Positions 1 through 9,281 of a DNA stretch of 64,000 bases are shown in pieces (position 1 is the stretch's first letter; every line of letters starts with the position of its first letter). The stretch lies in assembly GCA_011455275.1 (NCBI GenBank), contig CP015028.1:2268911-2332910 (forward strand), in the 5' to 3' direction. Origin of the DNA: Pasteurellaceae bacterium Orientalotternb1 (GTDB lineage Bacteria > Pseudomonadota > Gammaproteobacteria > Enterobacterales > Pasteurellaceae). The position numbers and the translations under genes were made by a program. The notes under the pieces are model-generated. The model saw nothing but the letters and a program-made list of their open reading frames with translations, ran no database searches and was not told the DNA's origin.

Positions 1-66
1 TTATCGTTCAATCCAAAGTATATTACAATCTCACCATTTTTATCTTGTCTGAAAAAATCATAATCT

Positions 67-1608
67 ATGAAACATTCTGAAGCTTTCTTTAAAAATTTTC
101 TAGGTCATACGCCAGAATGGTACAAAGTCGCAATTTTAGCTTTCTTAATCATTAATCCGTTGATCTATTTCTTTATTAGTCCGTTTGTTGCTGGTTGGGT
201 GTTAGTCGCAGAGTTTATTTTTACCCTTGCGATGGCATTAAAATGCTACCCTCTTCAACCTGGTGGATTACTTGCGATTGAAGCTGTTGTGATTGGAATG
301 ACAAGCCCTCACCACATCAAGCAAGAAATTATGGCAAACTTTGATGTTATTCTGCTTCTGATGTTTATGGTAGCAGGTATTTACTTTATGAAACAGTTGC
401 TACTTTATCTCTTTACTAAACTCATTATCGCAATCCATTCCAAAAAAATTCTCTCTCTTGCATTTTGTCTTAGTGCTGCCTTTCTCTCTGCATTCCTTGA
501 TGCGTTAACGGTTATTGCCGTCATTATCAGTGTTGGAGTTGGTTTTTATGGCGTATATCACAAAGTCGCATCGGGCAATAGTTTCGAAGATTCTACCGAT
601 ATCACCAATGACGAAAAAATTGAGAATAACAAACAGATTTTGGAACAATTCCGTGGTTTTCTGCGTAGTTTGCTTATGCACGCTGGCGTTGGTAGTGCAT
701 TAGGTGGCGTAATGACGATGGTTGGAGAACCGCAGAACTTAATCATTGCTGCCCAAGCAGAATGGGGCTTTGGCGAATTCTTCTTACGGGTTGCTCCAAT
801 TAGTATTCCTGTTCTTATCTGTGGTATCACAACTTGCTACCTACTTGAAAAATATAAACTATTTGGTTATGGCGATCGCTTACCTCGTAAAGTTTGGATC
901 GTCCTCGCTCAGTACAACATTCAAAAAGAAAAGAAAATGACTAAGCAGGATCGCTTAAAACTTGCAGTGCAAGCTGTGGCAGGTGTGTGGTTAATTATTG
1001 GTTTAGCGTTACATTTAGCTGACGTTGGGATTATCGGTTTAACCATCATCATTATTTGTACCGCCTTCTGCGGCATCACCGATGAACACGCTATCGGCAA
1101 AGCTTTCCAAGAATCCTTGCCATTTACCGCATTATTGGTCGTATTCTTCTCAGTGGTTGCCGTAATTATTGATTTAAAACTGTTTGAGCCAATTATTCGC
1201 TTCGTATTATCTGCGGAAAAAGAGTCACAACTTGCCCTGTTCTACATTTTCAACGGTTTACTCTCTGCCATTTCGGATAACGTCTTCGTCGGCACGGTTT
1301 ATATCAACGAAGCCAAAGAAGCCTTAACATCCGTTGCGATTGATCGTGATCAGTTCGATCTCATTGCTGTTGCGATCAATACGGGAACTAACTTACCATC
1401 GGTTGCCACACCAAATGGACAAGCCGCATTCTTGTTCTTACTGACATCATCATTTGCTCCATTGATTCGATTGTCTTATGGCAAAATGGTTTATATGGCA
1501 TTGCCTTACACCATCGTCTTATCCGTAGTTGGCTTTGTCACAATGGAATTCTTACTTACACCAATCACGCATCTATTACTCAATTGGGGCTGGATTATTC
1601 TCCGCTAA
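67..1608 (+). CDS. nhaB: Na+/H+ antiporter NhaB
   Basis: Inner-membrane sodium/proton antiporter that exports Na+ in exchange for H+. The protein is 513 residues, the usual NhaB length, and is hydrophobic almost throughout with about a dozen predicted membrane segments. The N-terminal stretch [11 protein letters not shown], the segment [17 protein letters not shown] and the later GEPQNLIIA are typical NhaB signatures. The start at 67 gives the family-typical N-terminus, though no strong ribosome-binding site precedes it. dsbB follows after 8 bases, so the two are probably co-transcribed. Function is assigned by family recognition; I am confident. Confidence 0.95.
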   Translation: MKHSEAFFKNFLGHTPEWYKVAILAFLIINPLIYFFISPFVAGWVLVAEFIFTLAMALKCYPLQPGGLLAIEAVVIGMTSPHHIKQEIMANFDVILLLMFMVAGIYFMKQLLLYLFTKLIIAIHSKKILSLAFCLSAAFLSAFLDALTVIAVIISVGVGFYGVYHKVASGNSFEDSTDITNDEKIENNKQILEQFRGFLRSLLMHAGVGSALGGVMTMVGEPQNLIIAAQAEWGFGEFFLRVAPISIPVLICGITTCYLLEKYKLFGYGDRLPRKVWIVLAQYNIQKEKKMTKQDRLKLAVQAVAGVWLIIGLALHLADVGIIGLTIIIICTAFCGITDEHAIGKAFQESLPFTALLVVFFSVVAVIIDLKLFEPIIRFVLSAEKESQLALFYIFNGLLSAISDNVFVGTVYINEAKEALTSVAIDRDQFDLIAVAINTGTNLPSVATPNGQAAFLFLLTSSFAPLIRLSYGKMVYMALPYTIVLSVVGFVTMEFLLTPITHLLLNWGWIILR

Positions 1609-1616
1609 GGATCACT

Positions 1617-2159
1617 ATGTTAAACTTTTTTAAAGCACTTTCTCTTAGTCGTGGAGCATGGTTATTGCTTGCGTTAAGTTGTGCTGTCTTAGAAGGAATT
1701 GCACTTTATTTCCAACATGGAATGGGGTTAAACCCTTGTGTGATGTGCATCTATGAACGCTTAGCTCTGTTTGCTATTCTCGTTTCAGGGCTAATAGGCT
1801 TACTTGCCCCCCGTTCTGCATTGGTACGTTGGATTGCCATTTTGATCGGTCTATTTGGAGCAATTAAAGGATTAAATTTAGCACTCAAACACACTGATTA
1901 CCAACTGCACCCAGCACCGTGGAATCAATGCTCCCCTTTTGTGGAATTTCCCGAAACCTTGCCGCTAAATAAATGGTTTCCAAACCTATTTGAAGCAACA
2001 AGTGTGGATTGTGCCAAAATCACTTGGAAACTCTTTGAGCTAAGTATGCCGCAATGGTTGATTGGTATTTTTGCGACTTACCTTGTGATTTTAATTATCG
2101 TCGCTATAAGCCAATTCAAACGCAGTCGTACCGCCAAAGGACGTAATCTCTTTCGCTAA
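1617..2159 (+). CDS. dsbB: Disulfide bond formation protein DsbB
   Basis: Inner-membrane quinone reductase that reoxidises periplasmic DsbA and passes electrons to quinones. The 180-residue protein has four membrane segments and both required cysteine pairs: C41-V-M-C44 after the first membrane segment and C105/C132 in the second periplasmic loop. The start is taken at the ATG at 1617, because the reading frame upstream overlaps the end of nhaB while an AAGGA ribosome-binding site overlapping the nhaB stop codon sits at proper distance from this ATG. The nhaB-dsbB neighbourhood is also conserved in Enterobacteria and Haemophilus. An inverted USS pair follows and probably ends the transcript. 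Confidence 0.94.
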   Translation: MLNFFKALSLSRGAWLLLALSCAVLEGIALYFQHGMGLNPCVMCIYERLALFAILVSGLIGLLAPRSALVRWIAILIGLFGAIKGLNLALKHTDYQLHPAPWNQCSPFVEFPETLPLNKWFPNLFEATSVDCAKITWKLFELSMPQWLIGIFATYLVILIIVAISQFKRSRTAKGRNLFR

Positions 2160-2166
2160 TCCCCCT

Positions 2167-2232
2167 ACAAGCGGTCAGTTCCGCAGAAAGTTTTGCAAAT
2201 TTGCAAAACTTTCTGCAAATCTAACCGCTTGT
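2167..2232. terminator. Inverted USS pair with perfect 17-bp stem
   Basis: A forward USS core (ACAAGCGGTC, 2167-2176) and a reverse core (AACCGCTTGT, 2223-2232) flank a perfect inverted repeat, 2183-2199 paired with 2200-2216, made of two USS tails. It lies between dsbB and metG and would fold strongly in RNA. The usual reading for such USS pairs in this family is a transcription terminator, here for dsbB. There is no long T-run directly after the stem. Confidence 0.7.
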
Positions 2233-2307
2233 TGCCGCTTTTCCTACACAATCCCTGCCATTTCCGTTACAATTCAGCCATTTCAGCTTTGATGAACGGA
2301 ATAAAAA

Positions 2308-4362
2308 ATGTCAAATCAACAACGTAAAATTTTAGTCACTTGTGCCCTGCCGTATGCGAATGGGGCGATCCATTTAGGGCATATGCTCGAACATATTCAA
2401 GCGGATATTTGGGTGCGTTTTCAGCGGATGCGTGGGCACCAAATCCATTTCGTTTGTGCCGATGATGCCCACGGCACACCGATTATGCTCAATGCAGATA
2501 AACTCGGTATCACACCAGAACAGTTAATCGAAAAAGCCAAAGCCGACCACATTGCCGACTTTGCAGGCTTTAATATCAGTTTTGATAACTACCATTCCAC
2601 CCATAGCGAAGAAAACCGTCAAATTACCCGTTCAATTTATAACACGTTGAAAGCAAACGGTTTTATTAAGAGCAACGTAATTTCGCAGCTGTTTGATCCA
2701 GAAAAAAATATGTTCTTACCAGACCGTTTCGTCAAAGGCACTTGTCCGAAATGTAAAGCAGAAGATCAATATGGCGACAACTGCGAAGTCTGTGCTTCCA
2801 CTTACAGCCCGATGGACTTAATCAATCCTCGTTCGGCGGTTTCTGGAGCAACGCCCGTAGTGAAAGAGTCGGAGCATTTCTTCTTTGATTTGCCAAGTTT
2901 TGAAGGGATGTTGAAAGAATGGACACGTTCAGGTTCATTACAGCCAGAAATCGCCAACAAAATGCAAGAGTGGTTTGAAAGTGGCTTGCAACAATGGGAC
3001 ATCAGCCGTGATGCCCCCTATTTTGGCTTTGAAATTCCCGATACGGACAATAAATTCTTCTATGTGTGGCTTGATGCCCCAATCGGCTATATGGCATCGT
3101 TCAAAAACTTATGCGACCGCACAGGGCTGAATTTCGATGAGTTCTGGCAGAAGGATTCCGAAACAGAACTTTACCATTTCATCGGCAAAGACATCGTCTA
3201 TTTCCACAGTTTGTTCTGGCCTGCGATGTTGGAAGGCAGCGGCTACCGCAAACCAACCAACGTCTTCGCCCACGGCTACGTAACGGTTGATGGACAGAAA
3301 ATGTCGAAATCCCGCGGCACCTTCATTCAAGCCAGCACTTATCTCAAGCATCTCGATCCAGAATGTTTGCGTTACTACTATGCGGCAAAATTGAACAACC
3401 GCATTGAAGATTTAGACTTCAGCCTTGAAGATTTCGTGCAGCGAGTGAATAGCGACATCGTGAACAAACTGGTCAATCTCGCCTCTCGCACCGCGGGTTT
3501 TATCAATAAACGTTTTGATGGCAAATTGGCGGCTGAACTCGATGATCCACAACTTTTCGGCGAATTTACCGCACAATCGGAGCAGATCGCTGCTTATTAC
3601 GAAAGTCGTGAATTTAACAAAGCGATTCGTGAAATTATGGCATTAGCCGACAAAGCCAATAAATACATTGACGACAAAGCCCCGTGGGTGATCGCCAAAG
3701 AAGAAGGCAAAGATGCCGAATTACAAGCGGTTTGTTCAATGGGCTTGGAAATGTTCCGTGTGTTAATGAGCTATTTAAAACCAGTTATGCCACAACTTGC
3801 CGCCAAAGCAGAAGAGTTCTTACAAACCGAATTACGTTGGGATAACATCGACACGCCATTATTTAACCACAGCATCGCCCCGTTCAAAGCGTTGTTCTCA
3901 CGCTTAGACAAAAAACAGATCGATGCCGTGATTGACGAAACCAAAGCTTTATTTGCCGAAGCAAACAAAACCGAAATTGCAAAAAAAGGAAAGGAAATGA
4001 CCGCTTGCGAAACCAAAGTTGAACCGATCGCCCCTGAAATCACCATTGACGATTTCGCCAAACTCGATTTGCGTGTCGCCAAAGTCTTAAAATGCGAAGC
4101 CGTGCCGAAATCAGACAAATTGCTCCGTTTCGAACTCGATTTGGGCGACCACACCCGCCAAGTATTCTCTGGCATCAAAGCCGCTTACAGCCAACCTGAA
4201 GCATTGGAAGGCCGTTTTGTGATTATGATCGCCAACCTTGCCCCACGCAAAATGTCGTTCGGATTGTCGGAAGGAATGATTTTGTCAGCAGGCACAGGCG
4301 GTGCGGATTTATTTCTACTCTCCGCAGATAGTGGTGTTACTGCGGGTATGCAGGTGAAATAA
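2308..4362 (+). CDS. metG: Methionyl-tRNA synthetase
   Basis: Charges tRNA-Met with methionine in the cytoplasm, for both initiation and elongation. The 684-residue protein has the class I signatures HLGH at residues 22-25 and KMSKS at 331-335, and a zinc-binding insertion with two CxxC pairs (CPKC and CEVC) near residues 150-170. The last ~110 residues form the tRNA-binding (EMAP/Trbp111-like) domain found in the long bacterial form. The linker before that domain carries a translated reverse USS (3975-4008) reading [11 protein letters not shown]. Start and length match the family. The gene stands alone, with a hairpin terminator right after the stop. Confidence 0.97.
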   Translation: MSNQQRKILVTCALPYANGAIHLGHMLEHIQADIWVRFQRMRGHQIHFVCADDAHGTPIMLNADKLGITPEQLIEKAKADHIADFAGFNISFDNYHSTHSEENRQITRSIYNTLKANGFIKSNVISQLFDPEKNMFLPDRFVKGTCPKCKAEDQYGDNCEVCASTYSPMDLINPRSAVSGATPVVKESEHFFFDLPSFEGMLKEWTRSGSLQPEIANKMQEWFESGLQQWDISRDAPYFGFEIPDTDNKFFYVWLDAPIGYMASFKNLCDRTGLNFDEFWQKDSETELYHFIGKDIVYFHSLFWPAMLEGSGYRKPTNVFAHGYVTVDGQKMSKSRGTFIQASTYLKHLDPECLRYYYAAKLNNRIEDLDFSLEDFVQRVNSDIVNKLVNLASRTAGFINKRFDGKLAAELDDPQLFGEFTAQSEQIAAYYESREFNKAIREIMALADKANKYIDDKAPWVIAKEEGKDAELQAVCSMGLEMFRVLMSYLKPVMPQLAAKAEEFLQTELRWDNIDTPLFNHSIAPFKALFSRLDKKQIDAVIDETKALFAEANKTEIAKKGKEMTACETKVEPIAPEITIDDFAKLDLRVAKVLKCEAVPKSDKLLRFELDLGDHTRQVFSGIKAAYSQPEALEGRFVIMIANLAPRKMSFGLSEGMILSAGTGGADLFLLSADSGVTAGMQVK

Positions 4363-4370
4363 TGGAAAAT

Positions 4371-4396
4371 CGGACGTCAGATTGGCGTCCTTTTTC
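4371..4396 (+). terminator. Rho-independent terminator of metG
   Basis: A GGACG/CGTCC stem (4372-4376 with 4386-4390) is followed directly by a T-run, nine bases downstream of the metG stop codon. Confidence 0.7.
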
Positions 4397-4530
4397 CTTT
4401 AATAAGAGCAGCCATAAGTTAAGCAAGATTGGAATACCTTACTAACCAATTGAAATAAAACGATTTTATCAAAGTAAGTAAGATTTATTTTTAGCTAAGC
4501 AATATCACATACTTTTTATAAGGGGAAATT

Positions 4531-4950
4531 ATGATCCAACAAACACTTTCAATCATTAAACCCGATGCGACTAAACGCAATTTGGTGGGAGAAATTTTGG
4601 CGATTCTTGAACAAAATCATTTCAAAATCAAAGGATTAAAAATGGTGCATCTCAATCAAGCCCAAGCGGAAGGGTTTTATGCCGAACATCAAGGCAAGCC
4701 ATTTTTTGAACCATTGGTTGAATTTATGATGTCTGATCCTATCGTGGTGGCGGTGATTGAAGGAGAAAACGCCATTGAACGCTATCGGGCATTGATGGGG
4801 GCGACGGATCCTGAAAAACGCAAAAAAGGTACTATTCGTGATCGCTATGCATTGAGTTATCGAGAAAATTCGGTACACGGTTCCGATTCAGAAAATTCAG
4901 CAAAACGAGAAATTGCCTATTTTTTCAGCCCAAATGAAATCATAAAGTAA
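4531..4950 (+). CDS. ndk: Nucleoside diphosphate kinase
   Basis: Transfers the gamma phosphate of ATP to other nucleoside diphosphates to balance NTP and dNTP pools. At 139 residues it has the family length. The N-terminal [10 protein letters not shown] motif and the active-site loop NSVHGSDS are intact; the phosphorylated histidine is H116. A good ribosome-binding site (AGGGGA) precedes the ATG at 4531. The gene is monocistronic between two hairpin terminators. Confidence 0.96.
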   Translation: MIQQTLSIIKPDATKRNLVGEILAILEQNHFKIKGLKMVHLNQAQAEGFYAEHQGKPFFEPLVEFMMSDPIVVAVIEGENAIERYRALMGATDPEKRKKGTIRDRYALSYRENSVHGSDSENSAKREIAYFFSPNEIIK

Positions 4951-4968
4951 CCCATGTCTCTCTTTTTT

Positions 4969-5010
4969 AAATCCCATTTTGTGAGATTGATCACAAAATG
5001 GGATTTTTTT
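4969..5010 (+). terminator. Terminator of ndk overlapping a CRP-type palindrome
   Basis: A perfect 16-bp stem (4969-4984 with 4991-5006) with a six-base loop and a T-run ends the ndk transcript. The top of the stem is at the same time a CRP-type palindrome (see the next entry). Confidence 0.85.
4977..4998. promoter_or_regulatory. CRP-type binding site upstream of fruB
   Basis: TGTGA-GATTGA-TCACA matches the CRP consensus TGTGA-N6-TCACA at every conserved base, and the flanks TTT and AAA extend the symmetry to 22 bp. It is centred about 118 bp upstream of the fruB ATG and about 80-90 bp upstream of start points implied by two candidate -10 boxes (TACAAT at 5054-5059 and 5063-5068). Catabolite control of a fructose PTS operon by cAMP-CRP would be expected. 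The same bases also form the ndk terminator. Confidence 0.7.
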
Positions 5011-5025
5011 ATGTTTTTGGGAGTG

Positions 5026-5041
5026 GCTAGATCGTTCCAGC
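5026..5041. promoter_or_regulatory. Candidate Cra/FruR operator of the fru operon
   Basis: GCTAGATCGTTCCAGC is an imperfect palindrome that agrees with the Cra consensus RSTGAAWCSNTHHW at 12 of 14 positions. It lies just ahead of the candidate -10 boxes of fruB, a repressing position. The fru operon is a standard Cra/FruR target; the match here is by eye. Confidence 0.45.
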
Positions 5042-5105
5042 AAAGAAATAGCGTACAATTCATACAATGACTTTATTTCTCAAACTAAATTCGTAAGGAG
5101 TTTAA

Positions 5106-6317
5106 ATGCTACATGTATCGGCTCAAAATGTTCGGTTAAATGCTTTGGCTGGCGACAAGCAACAAGCCATTCACCTTGTGGCTGAAGGATTAGTGACAAA
5201 TGGTAATGTGGCGGCAGGCTACGAAGCTGGGATGTTGGCTCGTGAAACGCAGACTTCAACCTTTTTAGGCAACGGCATTGCGATTCCCCACGGTACGCTC
5301 GACACTCGCCATTTGGTGCAAAGCACAGGCGTGCAAGTGTTGCAACTCCCAAACGGTGTGGAATGGGGCGAAGGCAATACCGCTTATGTGGTGATTGGGA
5401 TTGCCGCGAAATCCGATGAGCATTTGAATTTATTGCGTCAGCTCACGGCGATTTTAGGTGATGAACAGATAGCTGAAACGCTCGCCAAAACGCAAGACCT
5501 CGATCAATTTATCGCCCTACTTAGCGGCAAATCACAACTTCCAACCCTTTCTCAAGACCTCATTTCCCTCAACATTCAAAGCGACAGCTTGCTCACCCTT
5601 TCTGCGATTAACGCCGCCGTTTTGCAAGAAAACGGCTATGTTAATCAAACGTTTGTGAGTGATGTAATCGGCAACATTCCACTTTCTCTCGGCAATAATC
5701 TCTATTTAATTGATAGTGCAAAAGGCAATCAAGCCAACGGCATTGCGGTAGCTCGTAATCCGCAGGGCAAAACTTTGATCACTGTAGCGGCAACGGACGA
5801 TAGTTTGCAACCGCAACTCGCCAAATTAACCAAAATTGCGTTCCGCCAGCAGCTCAGCATTGCACCAGCGGACAAAATTGTCCCCCTATTCCAAGGTAAA
5901 ACGGCGGTACAAGCGGTCACAAAATACGACAGTATTTTGAACGTTGGCTCTGCCAACGGCTCCGAAGGAGCGAGCAAATCCTTTAAGGGATTTGCGAGTA
6001 ATTCCGAGCAACATTTTGCAAATACCGCCCCCGAAGTGACGAGCGAGCTAGAAGCGTTCTTCACGATTAAGAATGAACACGGCTTGCACGCCCGTCCAAG
6101 TGCGGTGTTGGTCAATGAAGTGACGAAATACAACGCCACCATTCAAGTGCAAAATTTAGACCGAGAAAGTCCGCTTGTGAGTGCGAAAAGCGTGATGAAA
6201 ATCGTGGCATTGGGCGTGCAAAAAGGACACCGTCTGCGTTTCGTGGCGACGGGCGAACAAGCCCAGCAAGCCTTGGACGGTATTGGTGCAGTGATTGCGA
6301 ATGGCTTAGGGGAATAG
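5106..6317 (+). CDS. fruB: Fructose PTS EIIA-HPr fusion protein (DTP)
   Basis: Phosphocarrier that moves phosphate from enzyme I to FruA during fructose uptake. The 403-residue protein has an EIIA domain (about 1-145, phosphohistidine H62 in IPHGT), a central M domain, and a C-terminal HPr domain (about 315-403) with H328 in GLHARPS. The ATG at 5106 follows a TAAGGAG ribosome-binding site. The linker before HPr (about residues 268-306) is encoded by a split USS carrying an 83-bp four-hairpin repeat that stays in frame. fruK starts 2 bases after the stop, so the fru genes form an operon. Confidence 0.93.
   Translation: MLHVSAQNVRLNALAGDKQQAIHLVAEGLVTNGNVAAGYEAGMLARETQTSTFLGNGIAIPHGTLDTRHLVQSTGVQVLQLPNGVEWGEGNTAYVVIGIAAKSDEHLNLLRQLTAILGDEQIAETLAKTQDLDQFIALLSGKSQLPTLSQDLISLNIQSDSLLTLSAINAAVLQENGYVNQTFVSDVIGNIPLSLGNNLYLIDSAKGNQANGIAVARNPQGKTLITVAATDDSLQPQLAKLTKIAFRQQLSIAPADKIVPLFQGKTAVQAVTKYDSILNVGSANGSEGASKSFKGFASNSEQHFANTAPEVTSELEAFFTIKNEHGLHARPSAVLVNEVTKYNATIQVQNLDRESPLVSAKSVMKIVALGVQKGHRLRFVATGEQAQQALDGIGAVIANGLGE
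5919..6001 (+). repeat. Four-hairpin repeat (family A) inside fruB
   Basis: An 83-bp block of consecutive small inverted repeats: AAAATAC/GTATTTT, CGTTGGC/GCCAACG, GCTCC/GGAGC and GCAAATCC/GGATTTGC. It is the same block, at about 83% identity by hand alignment (69/83), as the reverse complement of 59783-59865. Here it lies between a USS core (5909-5918) and a USS tail (6013-6023), and is translated in frame as part of the FruB linker. Confidence 0.8.
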
Positions 6318-6319
6318 CG

Positions 6320-7264
6320 ATGGCACAACAATTACGCATCGCCACCGTAACGCTCAACCCAGCCTTTGATTTGGTCGGGCGGCTGGCTCGAATTAAAATC
6401 GGCGAAGTGAACACGGTGGAACCCCTTGGCATTTACCCTGCTGGCAAAGGTATCAATGTTGCCAAAGTGTTGGCGGATTTGGGTGTGCATTTGAGCGTCA
6501 CTGGCTTTTTAGGCGAGCAAAATCAAGGGGATTTTGTGCAAGCCTTCCAACAAAATGGTTTGGACGATCAGTTTTATCGTATTGACGGCAAAACTCGCAT
6601 CAATGTCAAAATCACCGAAACCGAGGCAGAGGTAACCGATCTCAACTTTTTGGGCGTTGAGGTCTGCACAAATAGTTGGCGAAAATTTACCGCACTTTCG
6701 CAGCGTTGGCATACCCAGTTTGATTTAGTCGCCGTATGCGGCTCACTGCCTCGTGGTGTCAGCCCTGAACAGTTCGCCGACTGGCTGAAATCCTTAAAAG
6801 ATCAAGACTTGAAAGTGGTACTCGACAGCAGCAATGCGGCACTCACATACGGCTTAAAAGCACAGCCTTGGCTGGTCAAACCCAACCGCCGTGAGCTGGA
6901 AGTTTGGGCTGGTCGCCCGTTAGAAACACTGGACGACATCATCACAGCCGCCCAACAACTGCGAACAGAAGGGATCGAAAATGTGGTCGTCTCAATGAGT
7001 GAAAAGGGCTCGCTCTGGCTCAATTGCGAAGGCGTACTTCAAGCCCAACCACCCCGCTGCGAAAACATAGTCAGCACCGTAGGGGCTGGCGATTCAATGG
7101 TCGCAGGGTTAATCTATGGCTTCTCGCAAGGCTGGAACAAAACCGACACCCTCAAATTCGCCAGTGCCATCTCCGCCCTTGCGGTTTCACAAAGTAATGT
7201 GGGCGTGAGTGATCGAGAGGCGTTAGAGCGGATTTTGGAAAGCGTTGAGATCGTAAAACGTTAA
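6320..7264 (+). CDS. fruK: 1-phosphofructokinase
   Basis: Phosphorylates fructose 1-phosphate, the product of FruA transport, to fructose 1,6-bisphosphate. The 314-residue protein is a PfkB-family sugar kinase: the N-terminal TLNPAFD, the substrate loop YPAGKGINVAKVL near residue 38 and the C-terminal anion-hole motif TVGAGDSMVAG with catalytic Asp are all present. It sits 2 bases after fruB, with ATG at 6320. The 185-bp gap to fruA holds a palindromic repeat (family B), which could affect expression of fruA relative to fruBK. Confidence 0.95.
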   Translation: MAQQLRIATVTLNPAFDLVGRLARIKIGEVNTVEPLGIYPAGKGINVAKVLADLGVHLSVTGFLGEQNQGDFVQAFQQNGLDDQFYRIDGKTRINVKITETEAEVTDLNFLGVEVCTNSWRKFTALSQRWHTQFDLVAVCGSLPRGVSPEQFADWLKSLKDQDLKVVLDSSNAALTYGLKAQPWLVKPNRRELEVWAGRPLETLDDIITAAQQLRTEGIENVVVSMSEKGSLWLNCEGVLQAQPPRCENIVSTVGAGDSMVAGLIYGFSQGWNKTDTLKFASAISALAVSQSNVGVSDREALERILESVEIVKR

Positions 7265-7269
7265 AGAAA

Positions 7270-7408
7270 ATTCAGCCCCCGCTGGCGGGGGAAGCACCGC
7301 CGAAGGCAGGGTAGGGGGCAATTTGCAAAATTTTGTGAAAATGTGACCGCTTGTAGCTCCCTTCGGTTTCGCTTCGCGAAACCACTTCCCCACAAACGGG
7401 GGCAGAAT
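7270..7408. repeat. USS-centred palindromic element (family B, copy 1)
   Basis: A 139-bp element beginning ATTCAGCCCCCGC and ending CGGGGGCAGAAT, so its ends are inverted repeats. It contains GC-rich internal hairpins and a complete USS in reverse orientation at its centre (tail from about 7321, core 7345-7354). It fills most of the fruK-fruA gap. A related full copy lies at 40572-40713 and a 30-bp version at 23423-23452. Confidence 0.8.
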
Positions 7409-7449
7409 TAAAACATCATTTTTCATATACAAATAATAGGAACCCAACA

Positions 7450-9108
7450 ATGAACATTTCATTTATCTTCCCAGCACCGCTTGGCAAAGCGAGAGCGTTC
7501 CTTGTGAATGAAGTGCTAACCGCCGCTGCAAAACAGCAGGGGCATAATGTCGTTGCCGTTGAGCAAGCGGATTTTGTCGTGCTGTTTGATGAGCAGGTGC
7601 CAGTGAGTGTGGCAGGCAAACAAGGAGCTGTGGTGAGCCTTGAGCAGGCCTTTGTCCAGCCAGAAGCGGTGCTGCAACAAGCGGTCAGTTCCAGCAAAAC
7701 TTTTGCAAATGCCACTGAAGTTGCCGCGAGCCAGAACACAGGCGTAAAGAATATCGTAGCGGTAACCGCTTGTCCAACGGGCGTGGCTCATACTTTTATG
7801 TCTGCCGAAGCGATTGCGACTTATGCACAGGCACAAGGCTGGCACGTGAAGGTAGAAACCCGTGGGCAAGTGGGCGTGGGCAATTTGATCACCCCTGAAG
7901 AAGTCGCTGCAGCAGATTTAGTCTTTGTAGCAGCGGATATTGATGTGGATTTGAGCAAATTTGAAGGTAAGCCGATGTATCGTACCTCCACAGGTTTAGC
8001 CCTGAAAAAAACCGCTCAAGAGTTTGACAACGCCTTCAAACAAGCCACTGTTTACACGGGCGGCAAAAGTGAATGCAAAGCGACTGTAGAAAGCCGCAAA
8101 GGCGAACGCAAAGGGGTGTATAAACACTTGATGACAGGCGTATCGCATATGTTGCCGTTGGTTGTGGCAGGCGGCTTGTTAATCGCCATTTCCTTTATGT
8201 TTGGCATTGAAGCCTTCAAAGACGGTTCTATCGCAAGCGGTTTACCGAAAGCCTTGATGGATATTGGCGGCGGTGCGGCGTTCCACTTGATGATTGCGGT
8301 GTTCGCAGGTTATGTGGCGTTCTCCATTGCCGATCGCCCAGGGTTAGCAGTCGGTTTGATTGGCGGAATGTTAGCGACTAACGCAGGTGCAGGAATTCTA
8401 GGCGGAATTATCGCTGGCTTCCTTGCGGGCTATGTCGTCAAATTATTGAACGACAAAATCCAGCTCTCGCCAAGCCTCGCCTCGCTTAAACCGATTTTGA
8501 TTTTACCACTGTTTGGTAGCTTAATCGTTGGCTTGGCAATGGTTTATGTGATCAATCCGCCTGTGGCAACGATTATGGAAGCCTTGTCGAATTGGTTGAA
8601 ATCAATGGGCAATATCAACGCTATTTTGCTTGGCATTATTTTAGGCGTGATGATGTGTACCGATATGGGCGGCCCAGTGAACAAAGCGGCATACACCTTC
8701 TCGGTGGGAATGTTAGCATCGAACGTCAATACCCCGATGGCAGCAGCAATGGCGGCGGGAATGGTGCCACCGATTGGTATGGCAATTGCCACTTGGATTG
8801 CTCGTAACAAATTCACCACCAACCAACGTGACGCAGGCAAAGCCTCGTTCGTGCTTGGCTTGTGCTTTATCTCCGAAGGGGCGTTACCCTTCGTGGCGGC
8901 AGACCCTGTGCGTGTGATTGCCACATCGATCCTAGGCGGTGCCACCGCAGGGGCACTTTCGCTTGGTCTCGGCATCAGCCTACAGGCTCCACACGGTGGT
9001 TTATTCGTCATTCCATTTGTGTCAGATCCGCTGCTTTACCTCGGCGTAGTTGCAGTCGGCTCACTGGTGACTGGCGTATGCTATGCGATAATTAAACCGA
9101 AAGTTTAA
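7450..9108 (+). CDS. fruA: Fructose PTS EIIBC component
   Basis: Membrane permease that imports fructose and phosphorylates it to fructose 1-phosphate using phosphate from FruB. The 552-residue protein has a degenerate IIB' domain (about 1-75), a linker, a functional IIB domain (about 95-200) with active cysteine C108 in VTACPTGVAHT, and a IIC domain (about 225-550) with some eight to ten membrane segments. The linker QAVSSSKTFANA is a translated forward USS (about 7678-7711). The gene is the last of the fru operon and is followed by a clear terminator. Confidence 0.95.
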   Translation: MNISFIFPAPLGKARAFLVNEVLTAAAKQQGHNVVAVEQADFVVLFDEQVPVSVAGKQGAVVSLEQAFVQPEAVLQQAVSSSKTFANATEVAASQNTGVKNIVAVTACPTGVAHTFMSAEAIATYAQAQGWHVKVETRGQVGVGNLITPEEVAAADLVFVAADIDVDLSKFEGKPMYRTSTGLALKKTAQEFDNAFKQATVYTGGKSECKATVESRKGERKGVYKHLMTGVSHMLPLVVAGGLLIAISFMFGIEAFKDGSIASGLPKALMDIGGGAAFHLMIAVFAGYVAFSIADRPGLAVGLIGGMLATNAGAGILGGIIAGFLAGYVVKLLNDKIQLSPSLASLKPILILPLFGSLIVGLAMVYVINPPVATIMEALSNWLKSMGNINAILLGIILGVMMCTDMGGPVNKAAYTFSVGMLASNVNTPMAAAMAAGMVPPIGMAIATWIARNKFTTNQRDAGKASFVLGLCFISEGALPFVAADPVRVIATSILGGATAGALSLGLGISLQAPHGGLFVIPFVSDPLLYLGVVAVGSLVTGVCYAIIKPKV

Positions 9109-9158
9109 TACAAATATGAGTTACACCTTATAGCCAAATTACGGCTGGCTAGACCAAC

Positions 9159-9186
9159 AAGGCTGAATACCTATTCAGCCTTTTTC
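9159..9186 (+). terminator. Rho-independent terminator of the fru operon
   Basis: AAGGCTGAAT (9159-9168) pairs with ATTCAGCCTT (9173-9182), followed by a T-run, about 50 bases after fruA. Confidence 0.85.
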
Positions 9187-9281
9187 ATTTGCAAAAAATT
9201 CTACGGAACTGACCGCTTGTACTTCTCTCTCTGGGCTGAAATGTGTAGAATACCTATGATTTTTTACAGTATATTTAGACT

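Noticed and set aside
3771-4178. A 135-codon open frame antisense to metG
   Set aside because: Shadow of metG with no supporting signal; the same applies to other antisense frames in purA, frdA, wecC and fruB.
8544-9011. A 155-codon open frame antisense to fruA
   Set aside because: It follows the codon periodicity of fruA on the other strand and has no ribosome-binding site or domain.
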